A stretch of DNA of 64,000 nucleotides from Pseudoxanthomonas mexicana (GCF_001556105.1 NZ_LSIF01000083.1:1-64000), one strand, 5' to 3'; shown: positions 15,383 through 25,394, counted from the stretch's first letter. Numbers and translations are program-made. Notes: generated from the letters alone by a model not told the origin.

Positions 15383-16783
15383 ATGCGACAACAGGATCAT
15401 CAGACGGGAATGCTAGCAGAGGCGGACGCATGGCGTGCCCGTGATTTGTCCGTGCTGTGGCATCCCTGCACGCAGATGCGTGAACACCCGCACACCTTGC
15501 CGCTGGTGCCGATCGCCCGCGGCGAGGGCGCATGGCTGGTGGGCCACGACGGCACGCGCTATCTGGATGCGGTGAGCAGTTGGTGGACCAACCTGTTCGG
15601 CCATGCAGAACCGCGCATCGGCGCCGCCATCGCCGCGCAGGCGCAGGCACTGGAGCAGGTGATGCTGGCCGGATTCACCCACGCACCCGCGGTGGAGCTG
15701 GCCGAACGATTGCTGGCGGTGGCGCCGCGGCAAGCGGGACGCGCGCCGCTGTCCAAGGTGTTCTACGCCGACAACGGCTCGGCCGGCGTGGAAGTGGCGC
15801 TGAAGATGGCCTTCCACTGGTTCCACAACCGCGGCGAGCACCGGCGCACGAAGTTCATCGCGCTGGAGAACGGCTACCACGGCGAGACGCTGGGTGCACT
15901 CGCCGTGGGCGATATCCAGCTGTACCGGCGGGTCTATGCGCCACTGCTGACCGAGGCGCTGTTCGCGCCCTCGCCCGATGCCTACCTGGCGCAGCCCGGC
16001 GAATCGCCGGCCGACTGCGCGCAGCGCGCGGCCGATGCGCTGGCCGCGCTGCTGGACGACCACGCGGGCGAAGTCTGCGCGGTCATCGTCGAGCCGCGCG
16101 TGCAGTGCGCCGGCGGCATGCGTATGCACCACCCCGACTACCTGGCCCGCGTGCGCGCGCTGTGCGATGCCAGCGGCGCGTTCCTGATCGCCGACGAGAT
16201 CGCGGTGGGGTTCGGCCGCACTGGCACGCTGTTCGCCAGCGAACAGAGTGGTGTGATGCCCGACCTGCTCTGTCTGTCGAAGGGGCTGACCGGGGGCTTC
16301 CTGCCGCTGGCGGCGGTACTGGCGACACAGGCGATCTACGATGGATTCCTCGACGATTCGCGCGAGCGCGCGTTCCTGCATTCGCACAGCTACACCGGCA
16401 ATCCGCTGGCGTGTGCGGCGGCACTGGCGTCGCTGGACATCTTCCGCGCGGACGACGTGCTGGCGCGCAACCGCGCCACCGCGCGCACGATGGCGACGCT
16501 CGCCGAACCGCTGGCGGCGCACCCGCACGTCGCCGACGTGCGCCAGGCCGGCATGATGCTGGCCTTCGAACTGACCCAGGGCGGCGACAAGGCCACGCCC
16601 TTCCCCGCCGCGGCGCGCATCGGCCTGAAGGCGTACCGCGCGGCGCTCGCGCGCGGCGTGGTGCTGCGGCCACTGGGCGACGTGCTGTACTGGATGCCGC
16701 CGTACTGCGTGGACGACGACGCGCTTCAACTGCTGGCCGACGTCACCCGCACCGCCATCGATGAGGCCACGTCATGCGCCTGA
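15383..16783 (+). CDS. bioA: Adenosylmethionine-8-amino-7-oxononanoate aminotransferase
   Basis: This 466-residue class III PLP aminotransferase makes 7,8-diaminopelargonate in biotin synthesis using S-adenosylmethionine as amino donor. Diagnostic features are LWHPCTQM near the start, DAVSSWWTNLFGH, ENGYHGETLGAL, and the PLP lysine in LCLSKGLTGGFLPLA with the preceding DEIAVGFGRTG. The ATG at 15383 follows a run of six G; a second ATG at 15410 also fits the family N-terminus. The gene overlaps rsmE by 10 bases. No other bio genes are in the window. Confidence 0.94.
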   Translation: MRQQDHQTGMLAEADAWRARDLSVLWHPCTQMREHPHTLPLVPIARGEGAWLVGHDGTRYLDAVSSWWTNLFGHAEPRIGAAIAAQAQALEQVMLAGFTHAPAVELAERLLAVAPRQAGRAPLSKVFYADNGSAGVEVALKMAFHWFHNRGEHRRTKFIALENGYHGETLGALAVGDIQLYRRVYAPLLTEALFAPSPDAYLAQPGESPADCAQRAADALAALLDDHAGEVCAVIVEPRVQCAGGMRMHHPDYLARVRALCDASGAFLIADEIAVGFGRTGTLFASEQSGVMPDLLCLSKGLTGGFLPLAAVLATQAIYDGFLDDSRERAFLHSHSYTGNPLACAAALASLDIFRADDVLARNRATARTMATLAEPLAAHPHVADVRQAGMMLAFELTQGGDKATPFPAAARIGLKAYRAALARGVVLRPLGDVLYWMPPYCVDDDALQLLADVTRTAIDEATSCA

Positions 16784-17505
16784 CCCGCTGCCACGTCGAC
16801 GCCACCCTGTCCGTGGGCACGTCCCTCGCACTGCCCGACACCGCCGCCAACCATCTCGCCCGCGTGTTGCGGCTGCGCGAAGGCGATGGCTGCGTGCTGT
16901 TCAACGGCGACGGCCACGATTACGACGCCCGCATCACCGCGATCAGCAAGCGCGGGGTGCTGGCCGATATCGTCGGCGCGCGTGCCGTCGACAACGAGTC
17001 GCCGCTGCACGTCACCCTGCTGCAGGGCATCGCGCGCGGCGAGAAGATGGACCTGATCCTGCAGAAGGCGACCGAACTCGGCGTGGCCGCCATCGTGCCG
17101 GTGATGGCGGAACGCACCGAGGTGAAGCTGGACGCCGAACGCACGGAAAAGCGCGTCGCGCACTGGCGAAGCGTCGTCGCCTCGGCCTGCGAGCAGAGCG
17201 GCCGCGCGCGCCTGCCGACGCTGGCGCTGCCCGCCGCCTTGATCGATGCGGCGCGCACCTTCGATGACGGGGCCACGAAACTGACGCTGGATCCGGCCGG
17301 CGACGTGTCCTTGGCGAGCGTGCAGCTCGCCGGTGCCGCGGTCGTGGTGGCGATCGGCCCCGAAGGCGGCTGGTCGCCACGTGACCGCGACACCCTGGCG
17401 GCGGCGGGATTCACCGGCCTGCGCCTCGGCCCGCGCATCCTGCGTACCGAAACCGCCGGACTGGCCGCGATCGCCGCATTGCAGTCGAGATTCGGGGACC
17501 TGTAG
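16774..17505 (+). CDS. rsmE: 16S rRNA (uracil1498-N3)-methyltransferase
   Basis: The 243-residue SPOUT methyltransferase modifies U1498 of 16S rRNA. Its N-terminal PUA-like domain (NHLARVLRLREGDGCVLFNGDG) precedes the SPOUT knot. It has the typical KMDLILQKATELGVAAIVPV, VVVAIGPEGGWSPRD and LGPRILRTETAGLAAIAAL. The length equals the family norm. The start lies within bioA, so the two are translated from one mRNA. A palindrome cluster begins at its stop codon and probably ends transcription. Confidence 0.96.
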   Translation: MRLTRCHVDATLSVGTSLALPDTAANHLARVLRLREGDGCVLFNGDGHDYDARITAISKRGVLADIVGARAVDNESPLHVTLLQGIARGEKMDLILQKATELGVAAIVPVMAERTEVKLDAERTEKRVAHWRSVVASACEQSGRARLPTLALPAALIDAARTFDDGATKLTLDPAGDVSLASVQLAGAAVVVAIGPEGGWSPRDRDTLAAAGFTGLRLGPRILRTETAGLAAIAALQSRFGDL

Positions 17506-17602
17506 GGTGGGCTCAAGCCCACCATTGCACGACGTCGGATGTACCGACTGCGTACCGGACTAGCCCTTTCGCAGAGAGCGAAACGGTGGGCCGAGGCCCG
17601 CC
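17506..17602. repeat. Cluster of four palindromes between convergent rsmE and chpC
   Basis: Four inverted repeats occupy the gap between two convergent genes. The outer two are similar: GGTGGGCT-CA-AGCCCACC at 17506-17523 and GGTGGGCC-GA-GGCCCGCC at 17585-17602. Inside are GTCGG-N5-CCGAC at 17534-17548 and TTTCGC-AGAGA-GCGAAA at 17567-17583. The outer elements look like the short GTAGGGTGGG-type palindromes dispersed in xanthomonad genomes. The arrangement could serve as a bidirectional terminator or be a REP-like element. Confidence 0.6.
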
Positions 17603-17613
17603 CTGCGGCAGCG

Positions 17614-18084
17614 TCAGGCCGCGTTGGCCAGCGCGTCGCCGATCATCGTCTCGACGATTTCCAGGTCGGGCAGCACGGCGGCTTCGTCGCCGAGCAGCAC
17701 GCGGACCTTGACGCCTACCGGCAGTTCTTCCTCGGTGGCGTCGGCCAGCAGGCCGTCGCGCGGCACCGACACCAGGCGCGGGAACGATGGCGTCAGCAAC
17801 GCGAAGTAAGGGCGATCCTTGTCGCCGCTCAATGCCTTCAGCACGACGATCTTGCTGTTCAGCGCGATCGGATCGCTGGCATTGCCGGTCAGCCGGCCGA
17901 AGGCGACCAGCGGCACCGGCCAGCCGTGCCAGTCGATGCGCCCCGGCAACCAATCGGGCATGTCGGCCACGGGTTCGACCGGCGCGCGCGTGAGCACCTC
18001 GGCGACCGTGGCGTTGGGCAGCAGCAGGCGGTACTCGCCCGCCTGGATCAGGACGCCGCGGATTTCGTCGTTGGAATGGGCCAT
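17614..18084 (-). CDS. chpC: CheW-domain protein of the Chp cluster (ChpC-like)
   Basis: The 156-residue protein is a single CheW domain (GVLIQAGEYRLLLPNATVAEVL, then LPGRIDWHGWPVPLVAFGRL and SKIVVLKAL). CheW proteins couple receptors to the CheA-type kinase. As the last gene of the cluster, after chpB, its position matches chpC of Pseudomonas aeruginosa, which is accessory for type IV pilus responses. It is distinct from the PilI CheW encoded upstream. The gap to chpB is 10 bases. Confidence 0.82.
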   Translation of the reverse strand: MAHSNDEIRGVLIQAGEYRLLLPNATVAEVLTRAPVEPVADMPDWLPGRIDWHGWPVPLVAFGRLTGNASDPIALNSKIVVLKALSGDKDRPYFALLTPSFPRLVSVPRDGLLADATEEELPVGVKVRVLLGDEAAVLPDLEIVETMIGDALANAA

Positions 18085-18094
18085 CGTGTGTTCC

Positions 18095-19339
18095 TCAGAA
18101 CCAGCGGTCGGTCAGGCGCTGCGCGATCTGCGCAGGCGAGCCCAGTTCGGCGCCACGCGCCGCGAGTGCCTTCGGTGCCGCGGGGTCGTAGCAGCCTTCC
18201 TGCGACTGGCCCATGACCAGCGCGCCGCCGTTGCCCAGCGCCGCGGCCACCTCCACCAGGGAGGTGTCGCTGCCGCTGAGCAGCAGCACCGCGCTGTCCG
18301 CCGGCGGCAGCTGCGGGATCACCGCGTGGATGGTCTCGCCGGAACGGAAACTCACCACGCCCTCCTCGACGAACGGCACCACGTCGCCCGGCAATACATA
18401 TACGTGCCCCACTTCGGCGGCCTTGCCGGCTTCAGCCAGCAACACCGGCATGTGCGAGACGCGCTCCATCTGCCGGACCAGATTGTCGTAGCGGCCGCCA
18501 TCGAGGCGCAGGTGCACCATCACCGGCTTCGGAAAGCCGGTGGGCAGGTCGGCGAGGAGCTTGCGCACGGCATCGGGGCCGCCGATGCCGGCGAACACCA
18601 GCACCGCACCCTGCGTACGCGCCGACGCCGCCACACCACCGCCTTCCAGCGGCTCGAGCGACAGGTTCGAAAGGTCGAACGTCGACGAGGAAGTCGAGGC
18701 AGGCAGCGGCGGAGGTACAACCGCCGGCGGTTCGGGCAGCGGGGGCGGCGCTGATGCGGATTCCATGGAGGTCGACGCCGACCTCAGCCAGTCGTCCGCA
18801 TCGACCACCTGCGCGTCCAGCTGGCGCGCCTGCAGGCCACCGGTGTAGGCGAAGTCGTCGCTCGGCAGTTCCAGCGCCATGTCGGCGGCTTCCTCGAGGT
18901 GCAGCGAGATCTCCGCATCCTCGTGCAACTGCGCCGGTGTCACCGGCAGGCCGGGCTCCAGCTGCAGGCCCACGTCTTCTTCGCGGCCCGGCGGCAGCAC
19001 GTCGCGGTGGCCATGCAGCTTGGCCGCCAGATGGCGTGCCCAGCGCTGGGCTTCCCACCCCTGTCGGCGTGCGGCGAGGTCGGCCTCGTCGAAGATCACC
19101 GCGACCGCGGGATCGTGCAGCACGCTGTCGAAGCGCTCCAGGCTGTCCTCGATGGCCGGCTCCAGCGCCACCAGCACCACCTGCGGCGCACTGTCGCCGA
19201 GGGCATCGGTATCCAGCGTATTGGGGTCGTCTTCCAGCACGATCTCGGCACCGGCTTCGTGCAACGCCACGCGCAGGCGCTCGCGCGCCTCGCCCGGGCG
19301 CGCCAGCAGGGCGACGCGTTTGGTTTCACTCACGGACAC
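18095..19339 (-). CDS. chpB: CheB-like protein of the Chp cluster, catalytic serine missing
   Basis: The 414-residue protein aligns at its C-terminus with CheB methylesterases. In the nucleophile loop, where CheB has GAS-T/I-GG, this protein reads FAGIGGPDAV, with Gly251 in place of the catalytic Ser. The His of the triad seems kept (PVMVHLRL, His276) and an Asp may be kept in LLSGSDTSL. The N-terminal 120 residues look like a receiver fold without a phospho-acceptor Asp (VVLVALEPAIED at the expected strand). A Pro/Ser linker joins the parts. Methylesterase activity is therefore unlikely. The gene overlaps the chpA stop by 14 bases. Confidence 0.75.
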   Translation of the reverse strand: MSVSETKRVALLARPGEARERLRVALHEAGAEIVLEDDPNTLDTDALGDSAPQVVLVALEPAIEDSLERFDSVLHDPAVAVIFDEADLAARRQGWEAQRWARHLAAKLHGHRDVLPPGREEDVGLQLEPGLPVTPAQLHEDAEISLHLEEAADMALELPSDDFAYTGGLQARQLDAQVVDADDWLRSASTSMESASAPPPLPEPPAVVPPPLPASTSSSTFDLSNLSLEPLEGGGVAASARTQGAVLVFAGIGGPDAVRKLLADLPTGFPKPVMVHLRLDGGRYDNLVRQMERVSHMPVLLAEAGKAAEVGHVYVLPGDVVPFVEEGVVSFRSGETIHAVIPQLPPADSAVLLLSGSDTSLVEVAAALGNGGALVMGQSQEGCYDPAAPKALAARGAELGSPAQIAQRLTDRWF

Positions 19340-22300
19340 GGGCGATTCCCAGCAGGTCGTACACGTTGCGCATCAGGTCGAGCTCCTGGTACGGCTTGCC
19401 CAGGTAGCGCTGCACGCCGATGTCGAAGGCGCGCTGGCGGTGCTTGTCGCCGGTACGCGAGGTGATCATCACGATGGGCACGTCCTTGAAGCGCGGATCG
19501 GCCTTCATCGCGGTGGCCAGCTCGTATCCGTCCATGCGCGGCATTTCGATGTCGAGCAGCATCAGGTCGGGCACGCGCTCGTCCAGCTTCTCCAGCGCTT
19601 CGACGCCATCGCGCGCGGCGCTGACCTCGAAGTTGTGGCGTTCCAGCACGCGGCTGGTCACCTTGCGCATGGTCAGCGAGTCGTCCACCACCATCACCAG
19701 CGGCACGCGACGCTGTTCGACGGCGGGTGCCTGCTGCGCGGGCTCCTGCGGCTGCGCCAAGTGGCGGCGCACCAGCGGTGCGGCATCCAGGATCACCACG
19801 ACGCTGCCGTCGCCGGTGATCGTCGCACCATAGATGCCGGGGATCGACGCGATCTGCGGGCCGACCGGCTTGACCACGATCTCGCGGTTGCCGAGCACCT
19901 GGTCCACCGCCACGGCGGCGCGCAGGTCGCCCGAACGCACCAGCAACAGCGGCACCTGCGGCTGGCCTTCCGCCTTGGCCGCGCCCTGGCCGACCAGGTG
20001 GCCGAGGTTGTACAGCGGATAGTCTTCGCCGGCGTAGTGGTAGCTGCCCGCACCCGCGCTGAAACGCGCATGGCTGATGCGGCCGATGCCGCTGACCGCC
20101 GCCACCGGCACCGCGAACTGCGTCTCGCCGATCTGCACGAACACGGCCTGGCTGACGGCCAGCGTCTGCGGCAGGCGCAGGGTGAAGGTCGCACCCTTGC
20201 CCGGCACCGAACTGATCTCCAGCGAACCGCCGAGCTGGCGTACTTCGTTGTACACCACGTCCATGCCGACGCCGCGGCCGGCCAGCTGGCTGACCTTGTC
20301 GGCGGTACTGAAGCCAGGCTCCAGGATCAGGCGGTCCAGCGCGGTGTCGGGCAGCACGGCGCCCGGCTGCAGCAGGCCGCGCTGTTCGGCGCGTTTGCGG
20401 ATGGCATCGCGGTTCAGGCCTGCGCCGTCGTCGGACACCTCCAGCACCATTTCCGAGCCTTCGCGGCGCAGGGCGACATGCACCGTGCCCTCTTCCGGCT
20501 TGCCCGCCTTGCGACGTTCCTTCGGCGTTTCCAGGCCATGCGCGACGGAGTTGCGCAGCAGGTGCTCCAGCGGCGCCGTCATGCGGTCCAGCACGTTGCG
20601 GTCCATTTCGCCGTGCGTACCGGAGAACTGCAGGCTGACCTGCTTGTGCGTCTCGGTCGCGGCCTGGCGCAGCACGCGGCGCAGGCGCGGCACGATGCCT
20701 TCGAACGGCAGCATGCGCGCGCGCATCAGGCCGTCCTGCAGCTCCGAGCTGACGCGCGACTGCTGCTGCAGCAGGCTGTCGTACTGCCGGGCCAGGTCGT
20801 CCAGCACGCCCTGCAGACCGCTGATGTCGGCGGCCGATTCGGCCAGCGCGCGGCTGAGCTGCTGCAGCGTGGAGAAGCGGTCCAGTTCCAGCGGATCGAA
20901 CGTCGGGTCCTGCCGGTCATGCTCGCGCTGGTAGCGGGCGACGATCTGCGCCTCCGTTTCCAGGTCGAGACGGCGCAGCTGGTCGTGCATACGGATGTTG
21001 GTGCGGTCCAGTTCCGCCATCGCACCGCGGAATGCACCCAGCTGCTGCTCCAGGCGGGCGCGGTAGATCGCGACTTCGCCGGCGTTGTTGACCAGACGGT
21101 CCAGCAGGTCGGCGCGGACACGGACCTGCTCCTGCTGCCCAGCGGGGAAGAACTCTTCTTCGGCAGCCGCCGTGGTCGCGGCCTCGGTATCGATCGGCGC
21201 CGACAACGGGGCGAGTTCGACCGGCGCGAGCGGCGCGTCGGCCGAAGCAGGCGCGTCCGGCAGTTCGATGCCGCGGGCACGTGCGTTGAACTCGGCGATC
21301 ATGCCTTCCGGGATCGCCACCGCACGACGCGCGGTGACACGCGCGAGCTGTGCGTGCAACGCATCGAAACCACGCTCCAGCAACTGGATGGCGCGACGGT
21401 CCAGCTCGGTGCGCTGGCCGGCGATCGATTCCAGCATCGACTCGATCGCATGGCCCAGATCGCCCACGGCATGGATGCCCGCCATGCGCGCGCCACCCTT
21501 CAGCGTGTGCAGGTCGCGCTGCAGGCCGGTGATCAACGTGCGGTCTTCCGGCGTTTCACGCAGCTTGGCGATGAGGTCGTCGGAGTGGTCGAGCAGGTCG
21601 TTGCCTTCCTCGATGAAGATCTCGACCAGGTCCAGGTCGAGCCCGGTCACGTCGAGGGCTTCCTCCGGCTCCTGCATGTCGGGCGCACTGGTCACGGCAG
21701 GCTCCTCGGCTTCGACGGAGGTAACGGCTTCGACATCCAGCGATGCAGGCTGTTCCGTATCGGATGCATCCACGGTCTCCACGATTTCCGCAGCCTCGAC
21801 GATCCCGTCGGTCACGGCCGGCGCCGAAGACGCGTCCCCGAACGCGATATCGTCGACGGACGACGCAGTGTCGGCATCATCGGCGGAGACCGTCTCGACG
21901 TCGGAGGGTTCGTCCGCCGCGACGGGCGCCGGCGCTTCCACCGCGACATCCGCTTCTTCGAATGTCGTCGACGGCACGGCAGCACTCTCGACGGCATCGC
22001 CCTCGACAGGGATTTCCTCGATCGCTTCGGCGTTATCGACAGCGTCGACGGTTCCGGCGGTGTCCGCCTCGACCGTCGTAGCGGCCCCGGACACGTCCGT
22101 CACAACCGCTTCGTCCTGGTCGGCGACGCCGTCAGCCACCACCGGCGCGCTGTCGTCGATCACCGCCCCGCCCTCGCCAGCGTCCGCCGACGATGCGGCA
22201 TCCGTCTCGGCAAGGAATGCGGGCAGATCGCCATCGACGAGCAACTCATCGTCCTCCACGATGGAGGCCGGCTCGTCGGCCACGCCATCGCTGGCGTCCG

Positions 22301-25300
22301 CGTCGGAAAGGACCGACTCTTCGGTCGTCGGAACGCCCTCGGCCACGTCGGCCTCGGCGGCGACGTCCGCCACGTCTGCGGGCACGTCGGCATCAAGCGT
22401 TGCGTCGCTTGCCGGTGCCGTAGCTTCGGCGTCCGGCGCCGACGCGCGCGGCAGGATGCGGTAATCGATATCGTAGAACGTGACGCTCTGGTCCACCGGC
22501 GTGGCGGTGTCCGCCACGAGGGAGGCATCGCCGGACGGCGGCACCGTCTCCGCGGCGGTGTCCTCGACAACCTCGGCAGAGGAAACCGGCACCGCTTCAG
22601 AAGCAGCGCTGTCCTGGGATTCCGCCGCGACGACTTCGCCCGCACCGTTCGCGGCCTCGCTGTCGAGATAGGCCGACAGGTCCATCGCCGCCAGTTCGAT
22701 ATCCGACGGTACGACAGGCGCGATGAGCGTCGGCGTCTGTCCGACGTAGGTGCCCTGCTGGGTATCGTCCACGATCTGCGCGCCCTGGCGCAGGTCGGGC
22801 AGGCGGTCGCTGAGCGCGCGCAGCTGGCCCGCCAGCGCGGCGAACACCGGGATGCGCGGCGACGGCGCCTGCAACGCCGCGACGCTGCGACGGATCGCCT
22901 GCGCGGTGTCGGCAAAGGCCGCAACGCCTTCCGGGGTGGGCGTTTCGCCGGACGCCAGCAGGCGCTTGGCGTATTGCTCGGCCGCCGAGGTGACGTGGGT
23001 GATTTCCGGCACGTCGGCCATCGCCAGCGCGCCGTTCATCGTGTGGATCGCGCGCAGCAGTTCCTCGCTGACCGGCGTTGCGTCCACCTGCGCCTTCTGC
23101 AGCCAGTGGTCGACCGTGTCGAGATGGTTGTCGACCTCGGCTTCGAGGATCTCGCGCAGCACGGCGTCGACCGACGCCGGCGTGCCTTCGGCCTCCGGCT
23201 CGAACACGGCCGGCGCGTCGTCGACGAAGGAAACAGGCGCCACGGGTGCCGGCTCGACGAAGTCGGCCTCCTCTTCCCGCACGGTTGGCTCGGCGTTGTA
23301 GTACGCGTCCTCGCCCGCCGCCAGGCGGTCGGCCACGTCCTGCAGGCCGGCCAGGTCGGCGGTGACGTTGCCCTGTCCGCGCAGCGCGGCATTGAGCTGC
23401 GGCAGCGTCTCGCAGGCCTGCTCCAGCAGCACTTCGACCGCGTGGCTCGGCGCGCGCGTGCGGTCGAGCACGCGGTTGAGCATGTTCTCGACCTTCCAGC
23501 TGAACTCGCCGAGCGTCTTGGCGCCCACCAGGCGACCGCTGCCCTTCAGCGTGTGGAACACGCGGCGGATCGGCCGCAGGCGCTCCAGGTCTTCGGTGTT
23601 GCTGCGCCAGGCCGGCAGCAACTGCCGCAGGTTGACGATCTCTTCGTCGAACTCCTCGAGGAACACCTCGCGGATGTCGTCGTCGATGTCGGTGCTGTCG
23701 CCGTCGAACCCGCCCATGACGGCGGACGGCACGGCGGCCGCGGCCGCGGCGATCTCGTGGCGCAGGTCGGGCAGCGCATCGGTTTCGACCAGCGGCGCGG
23801 GCGCCTCGGCCTCCACCGGCACGTCGATCGCCGTGGTGTCGACCGTGTCGACTGTCGTATCGATGGCGCTGCTGTCGCCAGCGTCGGTCGGCAGGTCGAA
23901 TGCAGGCGTCTCCGCCTCGATCGTCGCCGGCGACGCGATGCCTTCTTCCTCGAAACCCACCGGATCGAACGGATTCGCGCCGGCGCTCGACGGCGGTGGC
24001 GTGGCATCGAGCGGTTCGAGCGAAAGCGCGCCGAACGATACCGGTGCGGGTGCTTCGGCGACGGGTTCGGAGGCGGCTTCGACGACGGGTGTCGGTACGG
24101 CCACCGGCGCCTCGGCGACGGGCGCTTCCACCGGCGCGACGGCTTCCGCCGGCAGCGGCCAGTAACGCAGCGCTTCCAGGCTGCCGCGGGTGATCTCGAG
24201 GATATCCTCGCGGTTGGGGCGCCGCTCGCGCAGCGCCTCCAGGTAGTACTCCAGGCTGGCCATCGCGTCGGCCAGGGTGTCCAGCTGCTGGCCGCCGGGC
24301 ACGCGCTTCTTGCCGATCAGTTCGCCACTGACGTAGCGCTGCACGCCGATGACGTAGTCGCCGGCCTGGCCGAGCTCGAGCATGCGCAGCGCGCCTGCCA
24401 CTTCGTCCAGCAGGCGCGGGACGTCCGCCAGTTCGGCGTGGTCCCAGTTGGTTTCGATGAAGGCGACGAAGCGCTCGCGGGCGCCGGCGAAATTGATGAT
24501 GGCTTCCTGCGCCAGCACCTCAACCGTGCGCTGCGATTCGGCCGCGCTCGGGTCGGGTGCGGCGTCTCCACCACTGCCGAGCCGCGCGACCTGGTCGTCC
24601 AGCGACGCATCGACGTACAGCAGCGCACCCGCCACATCCAGCAGCGTGCCTTCATCGGCAGGCCGCTTACCGGCGACCACCTCGCGCAGCGTGTCGCGCT
24701 GCTGCATCACCACGTCGCGGGCGACGCCCAGGCCCATCATGCCGAGCGTATCGGCGACGTTGCCCAACTCGGCGACCTGCGATTCGAGCTCCTGCGAATC
24801 ACTGCCGGTGCGCAGATGCAGGTCCAGCGCATCCTTCACCCGCAGCAGTTCTTCCTTGACCGCGTTGCCGACGGTGTCCAGCAGTTCGCGGTTGCGGCCA
24901 CTCAGGCTGCTGCGCGCGTGGTCGATCTCGGCTTCGCTCGGGGCCGCTTCGTCGCGGACGCCAGCCGGGAACAGCATGCTTTCGTTGAGGCCTGGCGCGC
25001 CGCGCGAGGCCCGGATCTCGTTGAGCAGCGGCAGCAGCACGATCGGGATGTCGCGATGGCCTTCCTGCAGGCGCTCCAGGTAATCCGGCAGCAGCACCGC
25101 ACCGCGCATCAGCGTGGCGCAGGCCTCGTCGCGATCGCCCACCCCGCCGTCCTGCAGCGCCTTGGCGAGCAGTTCGAGTTCTTCGGCGACCATCGCCGGC
25201 GCATACAGCTCCACCATGCGCAGCGTGCCCTGCACCTGGTGCAGGTAGCCGGCGCAGAACCGCATGCGGCTGCTGTCGGCCGGCGTTTCGACGAAGGCCT

Positions 25301-25394
25301 CGATCTCCTGGCGGACCAGCCGCAGGGTCTCGTCCAGTTCGGGCTTCACCCAGCCGAGAACGGCGTGGCTCATGGCTTCGCGCAGCGCACTCAT
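19326..25394 (-). CDS. chpA: Hybrid histidine kinase of the type IV pilus Chp system (ChpA/PilL)
   Basis: This 2022-residue CheA-type hybrid has several Hpt or Hpt-like domains: His52 in HQVQG (degenerate), His614 in FHTLKGSGRL, His784 in HTMNG (degenerate) and His1296 in LHTLKGGARM. An acidic linker without Lys or Arg spans about 984-1276. Then come a dimerisation segment, an ATPase domain (LLRNSVAHGLETP, GRGVGMDVVYNEVRQLGG), a CheW-like domain, and a C-terminal receiver (VMVVDDSLTMRK, LLDIEMPRMDGYE). It is shorter than P. aeruginosa ChpA (about 2470). It phosphorylates PilG and controls pilus extension and cAMP signalling in relatives. GGGAG precedes the ATG by 7 bases. Confidence 0.95.
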   Translation of the reverse strand: MSALREAMSHAVLGWVKPELDETLRLVRQEIEAFVETPADSSRMRFCAGYLHQVQGTLRMVELYAPAMVAEELELLAKALQDGGVGDRDEACATLMRGAVLLPDYLERLQEGHRDIPIVLLPLLNEIRASRGAPGLNESMLFPAGVRDEAAPSEAEIDHARSSLSGRNRELLDTVGNAVKEELLRVKDALDLHLRTGSDSQELESQVAELGNVADTLGMMGLGVARDVVMQQRDTLREVVAGKRPADEGTLLDVAGALLYVDASLDDQVARLGSGGDAAPDPSAAESQRTVEVLAQEAIINFAGARERFVAFIETNWDHAELADVPRLLDEVAGALRMLELGQAGDYVIGVQRYVSGELIGKKRVPGGQQLDTLADAMASLEYYLEALRERRPNREDILEITRGSLEALRYWPLPAEAVAPVEAPVAEAPVAVPTPVVEAASEPVAEAPAPVSFGALSLEPLDATPPPSSAGANPFDPVGFEEEGIASPATIEAETPAFDLPTDAGDSSAIDTTVDTVDTTAIDVPVEAEAPAPLVETDALPDLRHEIAAAAAAVPSAVMGGFDGDSTDIDDDIREVFLEEFDEEIVNLRQLLPAWRSNTEDLERLRPIRRVFHTLKGSGRLVGAKTLGEFSWKVENMLNRVLDRTRAPSHAVEVLLEQACETLPQLNAALRGQGNVTADLAGLQDVADRLAAGEDAYYNAEPTVREEEADFVEPAPVAPVSFVDDAPAVFEPEAEGTPASVDAVLREILEAEVDNHLDTVDHWLQKAQVDATPVSEELLRAIHTMNGALAMADVPEITHVTSAAEQYAKRLLASGETPTPEGVAAFADTAQAIRRSVAALQAPSPRIPVFAALAGQLRALSDRLPDLRQGAQIVDDTQQGTYVGQTPTLIAPVVPSDIELAAMDLSAYLDSEAANGAGEVVAAESQDSAASEAVPVSSAEVVEDTAAETVPPSGDASLVADTATPVDQSVTFYDIDYRILPRASAPDAEATAPASDATLDADVPADVADVAAEADVAEGVPTTEESVLSDADASDGVADEPASIVEDDELLVDGDLPAFLAETDAASSADAGEGGAVIDDSAPVVADGVADQDEAVVTDVSGAATTVEADTAGTVDAVDNAEAIEEIPVEGDAVESAAVPSTTFEEADVAVEAPAPVAADEPSDVETVSADDADTASSVDDIAFGDASSAPAVTDGIVEAAEIVETVDASDTEQPASLDVEAVTSVEAEEPAVTSAPDMQEPEEALDVTGLDLDLVEIFIEEGNDLLDHSDDLIAKLRETPEDRTLITGLQRDLHTLKGGARMAGIHAVGDLGHAIESMLESIAGQRTELDRRAIQLLERGFDALHAQLARVTARRAVAIPEGMIAEFNARARGIELPDAPASADAPLAPVELAPLSAPIDTEAATTAAAEEEFFPAGQQEQVRVRADLLDRLVNNAGEVAIYRARLEQQLGAFRGAMAELDRTNIRMHDQLRRLDLETEAQIVARYQREHDRQDPTFDPLELDRFSTLQQLSRALAESAADISGLQGVLDDLARQYDSLLQQQSRVSSELQDGLMRARMLPFEGIVPRLRRVLRQAATETHKQVSLQFSGTHGEMDRNVLDRMTAPLEHLLRNSVAHGLETPKERRKAGKPEEGTVHVALRREGSEMVLEVSDDGAGLNRDAIRKRAEQRGLLQPGAVLPDTALDRLILEPGFSTADKVSQLAGRGVGMDVVYNEVRQLGGSLEISSVPGKGATFTLRLPQTLAVSQAVFVQIGETQFAVPVAAVSGIGRISHARFSAGAGSYHYAGEDYPLYNLGHLVGQGAAKAEGQPQVPLLLVRSGDLRAAVAVDQVLGNREIVVKPVGPQIASIPGIYGATITGDGSVVVILDAAPLVRRHLAQPQEPAQQAPAVEQRRVPLVMVVDDSLTMRKVTSRVLERHNFEVSAARDGVEALEKLDERVPDLMLLDIEMPRMDGYELATAMKADPRFKDVPIVMITSRTGDKHRQRAFDIGVQRYLGKPYQELDLMRNVYDLLGIARVRE

